NCBI GenBank assembly: GCA_015039465.1
Contig: MU130662.1
Location: forward strand, 218,524-252,750
Reading direction: 5' to 3'
Source of the DNA: Phlegmacium glaucopus
Lineage: Eukaryota; Basidiomycota; Agaricomycetes; Agaricales; Cortinariaceae
DNA: 34,227 nucleotides
A model generated the notes under the pieces. It did no database searches. It was not told the DNA's origin and worked only from the letters and a program-made list of their open reading frames with translations. Both the position numbers and the translations under genes were made by a program. Positions within the stretch are counted from its first letter, which is position 1. Every line of letters starts with the position of its first letter. Positions 19,410-28,522 of this stretch are shown here, piece by piece.

Positions 19410-19925
19410 TCATGCTCAAATCAACTCTATGATTTCCAGGATTTAAACTTTAAACCAATAGAGCACAAAGCAAATTAGTTATTTACAAACTTGATAAAGG
19501 ACCGCGTTGATCTCCATGATGACTCCATCGGTTCACTGGCTAAATCAAGGTCCAGTAGCTAAATGAATAATAATAATAACAGGCATGATGCCAACACACC
19601 GTGACACAGTTGCGGCAGGCTGAGGGATGGGCAAGAAGCATTCCTAAGGCTTGACATATGTCCACGGGTGAGTCTTCGCCATGACTACGACGCGCCTTAG
19701 GCTTGCTTCTCATTTGGGTTCCCGTAGTCATGCTCTCAGCTCACCCCCGGTCGATGAAAATGGAATCCGAAGAGTTGTAATTCTCTGTTTTGAATTTTCT
19801 GATCTCCGGATTCCACCAAGTCGCTTCCGCTCCCAGAATCATTAGTATGTCTACTTAGATTATTTTGTACTACTCTAGCATGTCGCAACTTCACAAGGCA
19901 ATCAGAATTTCAATTAGTAGCAAAA
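19410..19925. other. No recognisable gene
   Basis: There are short frames on both strands without motifs. There is a small inverted repeat around 19680-19730 (CATGACTACG...CGTAGTCATG). Confidence 0.4.
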
Positions 19926-20138
19926 CTTGCAATATGGTTTGCACAAAAAATTCGCTGCAGTGTTTGATGTGACTGACAGCCACAATTCCACGCATCCCTA
20001 AGGCTATATGTAGTAATACAGTGAAGCTACTTGAAGGCCAAGATCCGACCATCTATACCTCATTCGGCTAAATTTTATTGACAGGCGGTCACATCATAAC
20101 GCTTCGCTACAATTTTTTTGTGCAAACCATATTGCAAG
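19926..20138. mobile_element. MITE-like element with 25-bp inverted ends
   Basis: The ends CTTGCAATATGGTTTGCACA... and its complement (TGTGCAAACCATATTGCAAG) are inverted, with the match continuing loosely for about 50 bp (GATGTGAC...GTCACATC). The element is about 213 bp and has no ORF. I could not define a clean target duplication; the right-hand side may extend to CAGGGT. The class is unknown. Confidence 0.65.
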
Positions 20139-20269
20139 ACCCTGTAGTAATCAATACTTAATTAAGTACCCCAGAAGCATCAACTTTCAACATGCACGGT
20201 TCAGGTAACATCATCATTGTCATCATTATTATGGAAACAGATTCACTTACATCTTTCGCGCAGCATGCG

Positions 20270-22116
20270 GCCAGTACTAAATCCCGGTTTACACCTACCC
20301 CCCTCACGATGTAGTTTTTCGGGAACTGGAAGCTTTGGAATCAGGTCCTCGTTCCCTCTCATTCCGCCGCTTCGTCCAGTGCACTGGGGTCAGATTGTTC
20401 CAACGGTCAAGTAGTTCAACAAGACTACAACGACAGCACCTAACCCGCCGCCTGCCATCCCACGTACATTTTCTTACATCTTTGATTATTTCTCTCGGAC
20501 GTTGAATATCAACTTCTGTCAACGTATCACTAGAGGACCATCAACGACAGTTAGCTCGTTGGGGTGGCCAGTAATCGTTGTTCAAGGTCATGGGCCAAAG
20601 CCGCGAACTTCTTCCTCAAGGATTCCTTAATTCTACCTCCCGAACCCGGTCAAATCAGCGTTCAAGATCAGACAAAAGTCGCAACTTACTGTCGTATCTG
20701 TCCATTAACTTTCCTACGCCGTTCAACCTCCTTCTCTAACAATACTTTTCATGCTGCATCCAGATCACGATACGATTAAAACAAAGGCTGGAATGCCGTC
20801 AGGTTACTGGAGATTTGAATGTCAGCTTCGAGGAGGTATTGGTGTTGAACGTTGACGCCTCGAGGGACGATATGATATGGACATGTGCCGATTTCTTCAT
20901 ATTGCGAGGGAAAACCTACGATTACAAGCTCCTTTTTCAATCCATTGCTCGGCTCTTCCTGTTACCCAAGGATGACCAACATGTTCTATTCATCGTACGT
21001 CTTCTTTTCAAATCGATCGCAAACATCAGCTAAGCGTCGAAATCCAGTTGGGTTTGAGCACGTTCATCCGACAGGGCAGATCTTGTATCAATATCTGGTG
21101 ATGCAGTCCACGCGAGAAGAGGAGATCACCACAGAGTGATTAAGTGTTTATAAAATGCAGAGAGAAATTGTCGATCTTATTTACTTCAGTGAGGACATTG
21201 CCAAAATACGACAAAGTCGAAGAAGAATTATGAAGATCCAACATACGAATTCGTATCCAGCGATTCCCGCGCTTTAGTTGGCAAGAAAATCATTAGTTCA
21301 GGAACTTTCCAAAGGTTTTTCGGCCTTTAATTATGTGTATCCGAAGCCTAATACCTGTTTTTCTAGCCGAGACGGACACCCAAGGTTTCAAGGCTAACCC
21401 CAAAGCCATTCAAGGCAATCTCTTTCTCCTCGAACGATATATATTCTTCGTCTCCAAACAACCTACTCTGATCGGGATCAACGACATCCACCAAGGGATC
21501 TTCTCTCGTGTGGGTGCCGGCGCAGGAGCCTCAACTAGACGAAACCCTCGACATTAAAATCGTCACTAAGAGTGGTCCAGAACACAATTTACATCAATTA
21601 CCAAGGCGTATTTGAAGGATAAACAAGTGGGGGTGAAGAATGATATGGTAACCCGATGCCGATTTATTGTTTGCTGCGGTTGCCGGCGACGATGATGATG
21701 ACGATATGCAAAGTCTCCGAAGGATGATGATAGTAGCGATGGTGGGTGTTCCTTTACTTATGATTTTTATTTCTTAAATCCTGATGTTGAGGACTCCAAA
21801 GCCTCCGGCTCTGATCCTGGATCCCCGAGCGATAGCGATTCAGTCTTTGAGACTCTTCTGGTACTAAGACAGCGTCGGACGCTAGCGGAGATATTGAAGA
21901 TGGAGCCAAAACAGACAAGCCTAGGCCGAGGCCAAAATCCAAACTCATAGGCTTCTGCTTCAGCTGTTAGTTCTTTAACAACCCGAAATCAACATCTCCA
22001 AGAAGGTGAAGAACGATGACGACGATGTGATGGATGTCGACGATGGGGATAGATCTCGCCCGAAACCTAAACAGAAGATGTTGAAGCTGAAGTTGAGCCT
22101 CACAAAAAGGAGTTGA
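20270..22116 (+). pseudogene. FACT complex subunit POB3/SSRP1 pseudogene, copy A
   Basis: POB3/SSRP1 pairs with SPT16 to form the FACT histone chaperone. Pieces recognisable here are VTGDLNVSFEEVLVLNV (about 20795), FFILRGKTYDYKLLFQSIAR and LFLLPKDDQHVLFI (20895-20995), an intron starting GTACGT, LGLSTFIRQG, YQYLVMQSTREEEITTE, KYIFF-like DIFFVSKQPTLIGIND (21440-21490), FSRVGAGAGAS, KIVTKSGPEHNLHQL, and an Asp/Ser/Lys-rich tail to 22116. Stops and frameshifts break it repeatedly (for example after EEEITTE, and in the KYDKLKKN block, read here as KIRQSRRR). 20270-20740 is conserved with copy B (RELEALESGPRSLSF, GQISVQDQTKVATYCRICPL) but I could not match it to POB3; it may be another gene piece. 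Confidence 0.85.
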
Positions 22117-22882
22117 AGAAGACAGATTAATGTTTTGTTTTTCGTATCCTCGTTTCTCATCTTTTGACCAGTCTGCCGTCAAGCAGGAACAGTACTTGCT
22201 TTCTCTACTTTTCCTGCGACGTACATTTTTTCGTTTTAGATCTTACTTCTAATAAATCTTTTTGTATCTTAAACCACGGCAAGCCCAGCGCACAACCTTT
22301 CTTTATAAACAACAACGATCTCAAACTCTTCTAAAGACTAATGAGAACAAGTCTCGCGGCGTGCGATGTTTCTCGAAGACAAGTCCAAGATGAATCAGGG
22401 AGTAGTACTTGGTTCAAAAGAAGTAGAGCCACCTTCCGAGATTTGAGCTGGATGCTGGCCAACCTGCTACCGTTCTGTCCAAGCATTTAGTTACGGTACC
22501 TGTCCCTTTTGCTGGACTCCTTGTGTGGTAGTGTGACTCGTTTCCAAAAGGCTTTTGGGTACAATGGTTTGATTCATAATTGGAGGAATGGACGCAAATT
22601 GCATCGTGTTGTTTGTGCGCTAAAGGATACAGATAACATATGCGGCAGCACTGGAGGCATCTGCGAGAGCGCTCAAATATACAAGATGAATAGTGGAGGA
22701 ATTTGGAGAGATAATGGGTGACTTCCCCTAGCGTTTAGATGCGACAGTGAAGTAGCACTGGGTAGAGGTTAAGTCTCTACAATTATGATCATTCTTCAGA
22801 TGCATATGAATCTTTCCAGACGTGTTTAAATTGGTGACAAAGAAATGTAGGGACCAACGAAACAACCAGCGAACAAAGTTCT
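22117..22882. other. Intergenic between POB3 and NB/TPR, copy A
   Basis: 22117-22580 aligns with 32510-32950 of copy B. 22585-22882 has no counterpart there. No gene is seen. Confidence 0.5.
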
Positions 22883-22890
22883 GGAGCGAG

Positions 22891-23324
22891 AGGCCCCGGG
22901 AAGTTCCTGATAGTTGGTGTCCGCGAAATCACCCAAAATCGCCCTCAAATGCACAAATTTTTGGGCCTCAAATACACAAATTCGGACAGACGTGGTCATG
23001 TGACATTCTAAAAAGGCAATTTTTTATTTTTTCCGCCTGCAGACTTCGTATTTTGCGCTTCTAACAAGGAAAGCAAACTGTCACCGTTGTAACTTCCATT
23101 ATAGCCTCATGTAGCAGTTGGACTTAGTGATTAAATAACGAGCCGCAGTTCTACTTAATTTGTCCTGACTTGGTAAAAATCTGCCCTCAAATACCCAAAT
23201 TTTCGGACAAAGACCCGCCAAAAGTATCCTCAAATACCCAAATTTGTGGACACAGATTTGATGATTTTTGGGCCTCAAATACCCAAATTCGCGGACACCA
23301 CCCGTCAGGAGCTTCCCGGGGCCT
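22891..23324. mobile_element. MITE with AGGCCCCGGGAAG inverted ends and 8-bp TSD
   Basis: This is 434 bp. The outer 13 bp (AGGCCCCGGGAAG / CTTCCCGGGGCCT) are a perfect inverted repeat, with similarity continuing to about 37 bp (TGGTGTCCGCGAA). It is flanked by perfect 8-bp duplications GGAGCGAG (22883-22890 and 23325-23332). Inside are five direct copies of CTCAAATRCMCAAATT (near 22940, 22967, 23191, 23229 and 23273). There is no ORF. It is absent at the equivalent place in copy B, so it inserted after the duplication or was lost there. Confidence 0.9.
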
Positions 23325-23392
23325 GGAGCGAGGGTGATACCAGCAGGCTTTATAATAGCCTAGGGAGGACCGGAGTAAACAAAGCTCACACT

Positions 23393-23399
23393 TATGTAA
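23393..23399 (+). promoter_or_regulatory. Degraded TATA box of the NB/TPR gene, copy A
   Basis: CTTATGTAATCAAGAGC aligns with CTTATATAATCAAGAGC of copy B (33011-33027). The TATATAA there reads TATGTAA here, 58 nt before the ATG. Confidence 0.4.
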
Positions 23400-23450
23400 T
23401 CAAGAGCATCCTTTGTTCTTATCCCTCATCAGGCCTTGATCATCAACGAT

Positions 23451-26400
23451 ATGAAGCGCTCTTCAAATTTTGAGACTCTTGGCAAGTCCAAGAAACCAAA
23501 ATATCCATCTCTGAACATCACCAACGCTCTTGATTCAAGCGCTGAACTACCAACTTCGACATTGATGGCAATCATAACTAACACCGCTAATCCCATGCCA
23601 TCCGTCCCCACTAGTGCCGCAACTGCAACTGCAACTGCGAGTGCAAGTCTTGAAGTCATTCGAGCCACTGGTGTTAACTTTAGTGTGAGTTTTCAACTTG
23701 GCCAAGCACATTCGGATATTCACACAATCATTATCGTCGACCAGACCGGCCATGAACGCCAACTCCCCGCTTCGGTTTCCACTTTGGCAATCAATGACTG
23801 TGCTCCTGTAGCACGTGTGGAAGACTCCCCACCTGATACCATGATCCAAGCGAACCTGAGATCTACGGAATCAGAAATATATCCTTCTGTGAGTCGCTCA
23901 CACACCCACTCCTCTCAGTTATTCCTGATGATCAACAGACTCAGCATTCTAGCTCGGGTTTCTTTGCGAATGCTCAGAATTTCGTCATCGCTGGCGGCAC
24001 TTTTGTAAGTCTTTTTCGTGTATGGTATAAATGATTGAGCAATAAGTGTATGTAGGTTAACATTCTCCCTCCCAATCCTGGTGAAGGGCAGCCAAAGATC
24101 CCTGTACGTCAGAAACAAAACTCCAGTCCATTATTCACTGGACGGAAAGACATGCTCGACAAGCTCGGAAATATTTTTGTCCATCATGCTGATAGTGGAC
24201 TGATGTTGAGACACTCTTGTCTCCTCTGGGGAATGGGAGGAATTGGAAAGACACAGATCTGTCTCAAATTCATAGAAGAAATGTCTGACAAGTATCTTCA
24301 CCCATTCACAACACTGCCTTCATTTCTTGCTCTAGGTTTTCATATGTGTTCTGGGTTGATGCCTCCTCTGATGAGAGTATGACAATGTCTCTCAAGGGGA
24401 TATCCAGTATTCCTGCTGCCCAAGCTTCTGGTATGGATGGCTCAGTTCAGTCTGTCCTCCAGTGGATATCCAACATTCAAGAGGAATGGTTGATGGTGTT
24501 TGATAATGCTGATGATCCTCTTCCTGAGGAGGTGGCCAAGTTCTTTCCCTCAGGTAACAGAGGTAATATTCTCATTACTAGCAGGAACAGATCCATGGGA
24601 AGGATCATATCATTTGAGAACAGTATTGAGATCACTGAAATGGAGCAAGCAGATGCTATAACTCTACTTCTGAAGGCTAGCTGTTTAGATCCAGCTGAGC
24701 ATGTAGAAGTTGCTAGAATGATTGTGACTGAGCTTGGCTGCATTCCTCTGGCTGTTAATCATGCTGGTGCTTATATTGAAGCTGGGAAATGTGATATCAA
24801 TAGATATCTGAGACATTTCTCCTTGCATCATCAGACTCTTATGTCAGATGCCACATTCAGAGGAGCATCAGATTATGATCAAACAGTATATGGGACTTGG
24901 GATTTATCTTTCAAAGAAATTGAAAGGAGGGGTGGACAATCCACTGTAGGAAATGCACAAGCAGCCCAGGCAGCAATCCTCATTCTTCAAATATGTGCTT
25001 TCTATCATCATAGCAATATCTCTACAGAGATATTCAGATCTGCTGCTGAGGAGTCCAGGAAACATGTTGATAGTGAGGTAGCTAAAAAGTTACCCCAGGC
25101 AATCACTTTGCTGGATCATACTCTGCTTCCCTTGGACAGTGATGGTCACTGGGATGACTTTATGTTTGGACAAGGGATTGGTGTCCTTCTCTCATTCTCC
25201 TTGATGAAAAGAGGACAAACATCTGAAATGTTGTCTGTTCACCCTTTGGTGCACTGCTGGAGTCGTGAGAGAATGATTAAATCTGAGCAGCAAAGAATGT
25301 GTGAGGTGGGAAGCATAATTCTATCCTGTGCAATTCCTAGAAGATTTACAAGTCAGGATTATGCATTACGACAGATGATTTTTCCACATATCAAAACAAA
25401 TTGGCTACATGGAAAGCATATGGGACTGATTGAATATTATGATGATAAATGGAACAATTTTTCATGGGTAATGAAGGAGAATGGAGACTGGAAGAATTCA
25501 GAGCAGCTGGATGTTCAAGTGATGGACATGAGGAAGAAGATGCTTGGTGTGGAACATCCAGACACCCTCATAAGCATAGGCAGTCTAGCAAGGACATACA
25601 ATGATCAGGGAAGGTGGAATGAGGCAGAGAAACTGGGTATTCAAGTCTTGGACATGAGTAAGAAGGTGCTTGGTGCAGAAGATCCACACACCCTTGTAAG
25701 CATGGGAAATCTAGCAAACACATACTGTAATCAAGGAAGATGGAATGAAGCAGAGCAGCTAGAGGTTCAAGTCATGGACATGAGCAAGAAGATGCTTGGT
25801 GCAGAACATCCAGCAACCCTCATAAGCATAGGTAACCTAGCAAGGACATACAATCATCAGGGAAGGTGGACTGAGGCAGAGCAGCTGGGTATTGAAGTTT
25901 TGGACATACAGACGAAGGTGCTTGGTGCAGAACATCCATCCACCCTCATAAGCATGGGAAGTCTGGCAAACACATACTGTAATCAAGGAAGATGGAATGA
26001 AGCAGAGCAGCTGGAGGTTCAAGTCATGGACATGAAGAAGAAGATACTTGGTGCAGAACATCCAGAGACCCTCATAAGCATAGGCAATCTAGCAAGGACA
26101 TACAATCATCAGGGAAGGTGGAATGAGGCAGAGCAGCTGGGTATTGAAGTTTTGGACATACGGAAGAAGGTGCTTAGTGCAGAACATCCAGACACCCTCA
26201 TAAGCATGGGAAATCTAGCAAGTACATATCATAGTCAAGGAAGATGGAATGAAGCAGAGCAGCTGAACATTCAAGTGATGGACATGATGAAGAAAGTGCT
26301 TGGTGCAGAACATCCACACACCATCACAAGCATGGGAAATCTAGCAAACACATACTGTGATCAAGGAAGATGGAATGAAGCAGCAGCTGGGGGTTCAAGT

Positions 26401-26484
26401 GATAGATATGAAGAAGAAAGTGCTTGGTCCAGAGCATCCAGACACCCTCATAAGCATGGGAAATCTAGCAGGTACATACCATAA
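23451..26484 (+). CDS. NB-domain (NACHT/NB-ARC type) TPR protein, NLR-like sensor, copy A
   Basis: Predicted cytoplasmic STAND ATPase of the fungal NLR-like class; roles in non-self recognition or cell death are known for the class, not shown here. Exons are 23451-23888 (with an optional in-phase intron 23685-23744), 23939-24004, 24056-24291 and 24336-26484; introns are 50, 51 and 44 bp, with phases that agree. The 942 or 962 aa product has a Ser/Thr-rich N-terminus, then GFFANAQNFVIAGGTF (a motif I recall before the NB domain in mushroom NLR-like proteins). The P-loop GMGGIGKTQ is at 24230-24256, Walker B LMVFDNADD at about 24490-24516, GNILITSRN follows, then ELGCIPLAVNHAGAYI (GLPL-like). 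Kinesin-light-chain-type 42-aa TPRs start at about 25492. A 2-nt loss near 26380 breaks the TPR array, giving the stop at 26484. The homologous exons appear in copy B. Confidence 0.85.
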
Positions 26485-26690
26485 TCAAGAAAGATGGAAT
26501 GAGGCAGAGCAGCTGGAGGTTCAAGTCATGGACATGAGGAAGAAAGTGCTTGGTGCAGATCATCCACACACCCTCAGAAGCATGCAAAATCTAGCATACA
26601 TATACCACAATCAAGGGAGATGGAATGAGGCAGAGTACCTCAAGCTTGAAGTCACAAATATAAGAAGGTGCTTGGTTGCAGAGACACCTT
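25492..26690 (+). repeat. 126-bp TPR repeat array with a 252-bp higher-order unit
   Basis: Ten units of 42 codons (the first lacks its start and the last is decayed) begin at about 25492, then 25615, 25741, 25867, 25993, 26119, 26245, 26371, 26495 and 26621. The consensus is WNEAEQLxVQVMDMxKKVLG then AEHPxTLISMGNLARTYNHQ and GR. Units 25741 and 25993 are about 94% identical, as are 25867 and 26119 at about 90%, while neighbours differ more. The pair of units (252 bp) was therefore duplicated as a block. The spacing drops to 124 between 26371 and 26495, which is the frameshift. Confidence 0.92.
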
Positions 26691-26692
26691 AA
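26485..26692 (+). pseudogene. Out-of-frame TPR tail of the NB/TPR gene
   Basis: The original reading frame resumes after the 2-nt loss at about 26380 and can be followed as LGVQVIDMKKKVLG, WNEAEQLEVQVMDMRKKVLG and WNEAEYLKLEVTNI, to a stop at 26692. The last unit is itself shifted (IRRCLVAETP). At least two further TPR units are therefore lost from the current protein. Confidence 0.8.
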
Positions 26693-26888
26693 CAGGCATG
26701 TCAAATCTAGTCATTATATACCAAATTTGGAGAAGGTTGACAGAGGCAGAGCAGTTGGAACTTCCATATCTCATAAAATAGTGGTCCCATTGTCAAAGTA
26801 GGAACACATTTGTATTGTACTTCAGTGGAAACTTTAGATGGAAAGATGGAATTACCTTTCAAGTTTCTATGGAAAATGTACACCTAGT

Positions 26889-27302
26889 TGTTCCAAATTC
26901 TTTTCTTTTTCTTTCTAAACTCTACCAAACACATGGACATTCCATCTATGCATTGTTTACACATTTTCTTCATCTCTGTTTACATGTCTTTTTCTTTCTC
27001 CTTTCATTGTTCCATATATGTATGTCACCTACATGCATATGACTCATTACATGAGTCACTTCTATTTTTACTCATGACTCACTACTTACATGTGACTCAC
27101 CTTTTTAGTATAAATACTGCATTTATTTCTTTGTACAATCCTTAGCTAGTTCTTGAGAATTGTATCTACTTTTCTTCTTGATCTCTCTCAAACTCTCTAA
27201 GACAATACCAAGATGACTTCTCAGCACTCTTGAAGAGCTCATTCTAAACTGATGAACTGATCTTAAGGTCAGAATGCTTCTGAACCTTTTAAAGTTGTAA
27301 CA
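26889..27302 (+). mobile_element. Copia-like LTR remnant
   Basis: It begins TGTTCCAAATTC and ends AAAGTTGTAACA, echoing the ends of the Copia-like LTR at 805-1740 (TGTTACGAATTC...GTCGTAACA). Inside are repeated ATGACTCA/CATGTGACTCA words, a TATAAATAC box near 27110, and CTCTCTCAAACTCTC about 75 nt later, the usual Copia LTR order. The flanks (CTAGT / TTTTC) are not a duplication, so one end may be wrong or the element may be rearranged. Confidence 0.55.
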
Positions 27303-27624
27303 TTTTCAGTAAGTGTCAGCATCACATAAGAAAGTGACAGACCATATATAAGGTTGCTGTGGAATATGTCATTACAATACAAATTTTCAGGCTATTTTTC
27401 ATTCCTCTACACACACTGCACATTCACACATCACTGAAAGTCACTTATTTAGTACCCAAAGCCTATAACAGAGACTGAGACTGGCTAGTTTTGGTTCAAA
27501 AACTAAAAGTAACCAGACTAGACCACAACTGTATGTTTGCAGTGGGTTTTGAATCTCCTCTGTGATGCCTTCAAGAAAACAAACCACAATAGATGGGGAC
27601 AAGACTAAAATATTGAATACACTG
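27303..27624. other. No recognisable gene
   Basis: AT-rich spacer with one weak inverted repeat (CTAGTTTTGGTTC...AAAACTA near 27483-27508). Confidence 0.4.
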
Positions 27625-27785
27625 CATCAGCAAACTCCGATTTTTTCCATAGTGAGTTATAGCAAAATATAGTAAAGTATAGCATGGGTCCCTATCTCTG
27701 TAGCACTACAGAGATAGGGACCCATGCTATACTTTACTATATTTTGCTATAACTCACTATGACAAAAAATCGGAGTTTGCTGATG
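27625..27785. repeat. 161-bp near-perfect palindrome (foldback element)
   Basis: Two arms of about 78 bp, CATCAGCAAACTCCGATTTT... and its complement ending AAAATCGGAGTTTGCTGATG, meet at the short spacer CACTA near 27703-27707. Arm identity is almost complete (one short mismatch/indel near TTTTTTCCATAG / CTATGACAAAAAA). No ORF and no clear target duplication. Transcription would give a long hairpin RNA. The end word AGTTTGCTGATGT also occurs at about 8557-8570. Confidence 0.9.
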
Positions 27786-28040
27786 TGTTCAAAATCAAAA
27801 ATGCAAAAGTAATACTGTCCCAAGCTCCTAATCTTTCCTTGTCATTTCATGGTCAAGTCAACAGTAAGTATAGTATCCCAAACTGATGCAAAAAGGTTCA
27901 AGGCAGAAAGTGCATGTGTCACCCGAGAAAAATGTGATTTTCAAATTTCAATCTCTAGGTCATCTTCAACACTGATGCACATGGTAGTAATATTATATAG
28001 CTGTACATACACTGTACAAGCTTGGTGGTAATCCCTTATA
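27786..28040. other. No recognisable gene
   Basis: Spacer between the foldback element and the left edge of duplication copy B. Confidence 0.4.
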
Positions 28041-28522
28041 TGGTACAGCACGAGCTCACCGTACCAGCACCCGGTCTACCGTCAGAGGTGCATCTCACTA
28101 ATACAGTAGAGGATATGGTATGATACCGTCAATGTACGTTCGGCAGCTCTACAAAGAATGGGGGAATACTAATAAATAAATAGTTACAACTGTTTTTACA
28201 CTGATAAAGGTGCAAAGTACACACAAAACAAAAAAAAGAGAGAAAAGGTCCGAAAAAAACTTAAAGACAGATATGAATAATGTTTAATGAGAGAGAGGGT
28301 GTGTTTGGAAAAAAAAAGTTGTTATGTATGTACAAGTTGATACGATGGGCTGCTTAAAAGGAATGGAAGGTCATCTAGAAATGTATGTATGTACTAGAAC
28401 AAAGATTTGTCAGAAAATGTTAAAGAGAGCGAAGGCAAGTGAGTATGCAACGAGAAGAAAAGAGAAAAAGAAAATTTAGTCCAAGAAGTTACAAATCAAA
28501 GGTGGGTCGGGTTTCAAGTTTT
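28041..28522. other. Conserved non-coding flank downstream of amidase copy B
   Basis: Counterpart of 8801-9272; no gene is seen. Confidence 0.65.

Larger units (their letters stand above)
8801..27300 (+). repeat. Segmental duplication, copy A
   Basis: This is the longer copy of a direct duplication whose other copy starts near 28040. Aligned blocks are 8801-11208 with 28041-30590, about 20270-22580 with 30640-32950, and 23350-24623 with 32970-34227 (the last part reversed in string order; see 33511). Gene order amidase(-), POB3(+), NB/TPR(+) is the same in both. The right end of A is set at the end of the NB/TPR region and is approximate, because B leaves the window before that point. Confidence 0.85.

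Noticed and set aside
11209..20270. Complete Helitron
   Set aside because: The fragment collage fits one, but I found no TC start, CTRR end with hairpin, or Rep/helicase sequence that I could defend.
25837..26061. Minus-strand frame across the TPR array
   Set aside because: Shadow of the 126-bp coding repeat.
26889..27302. Full solo LTR with target duplication
   Set aside because: The flanking 5-mers differ (CTAGT and TTTTC), so only an LTR-like remnant is claimed.
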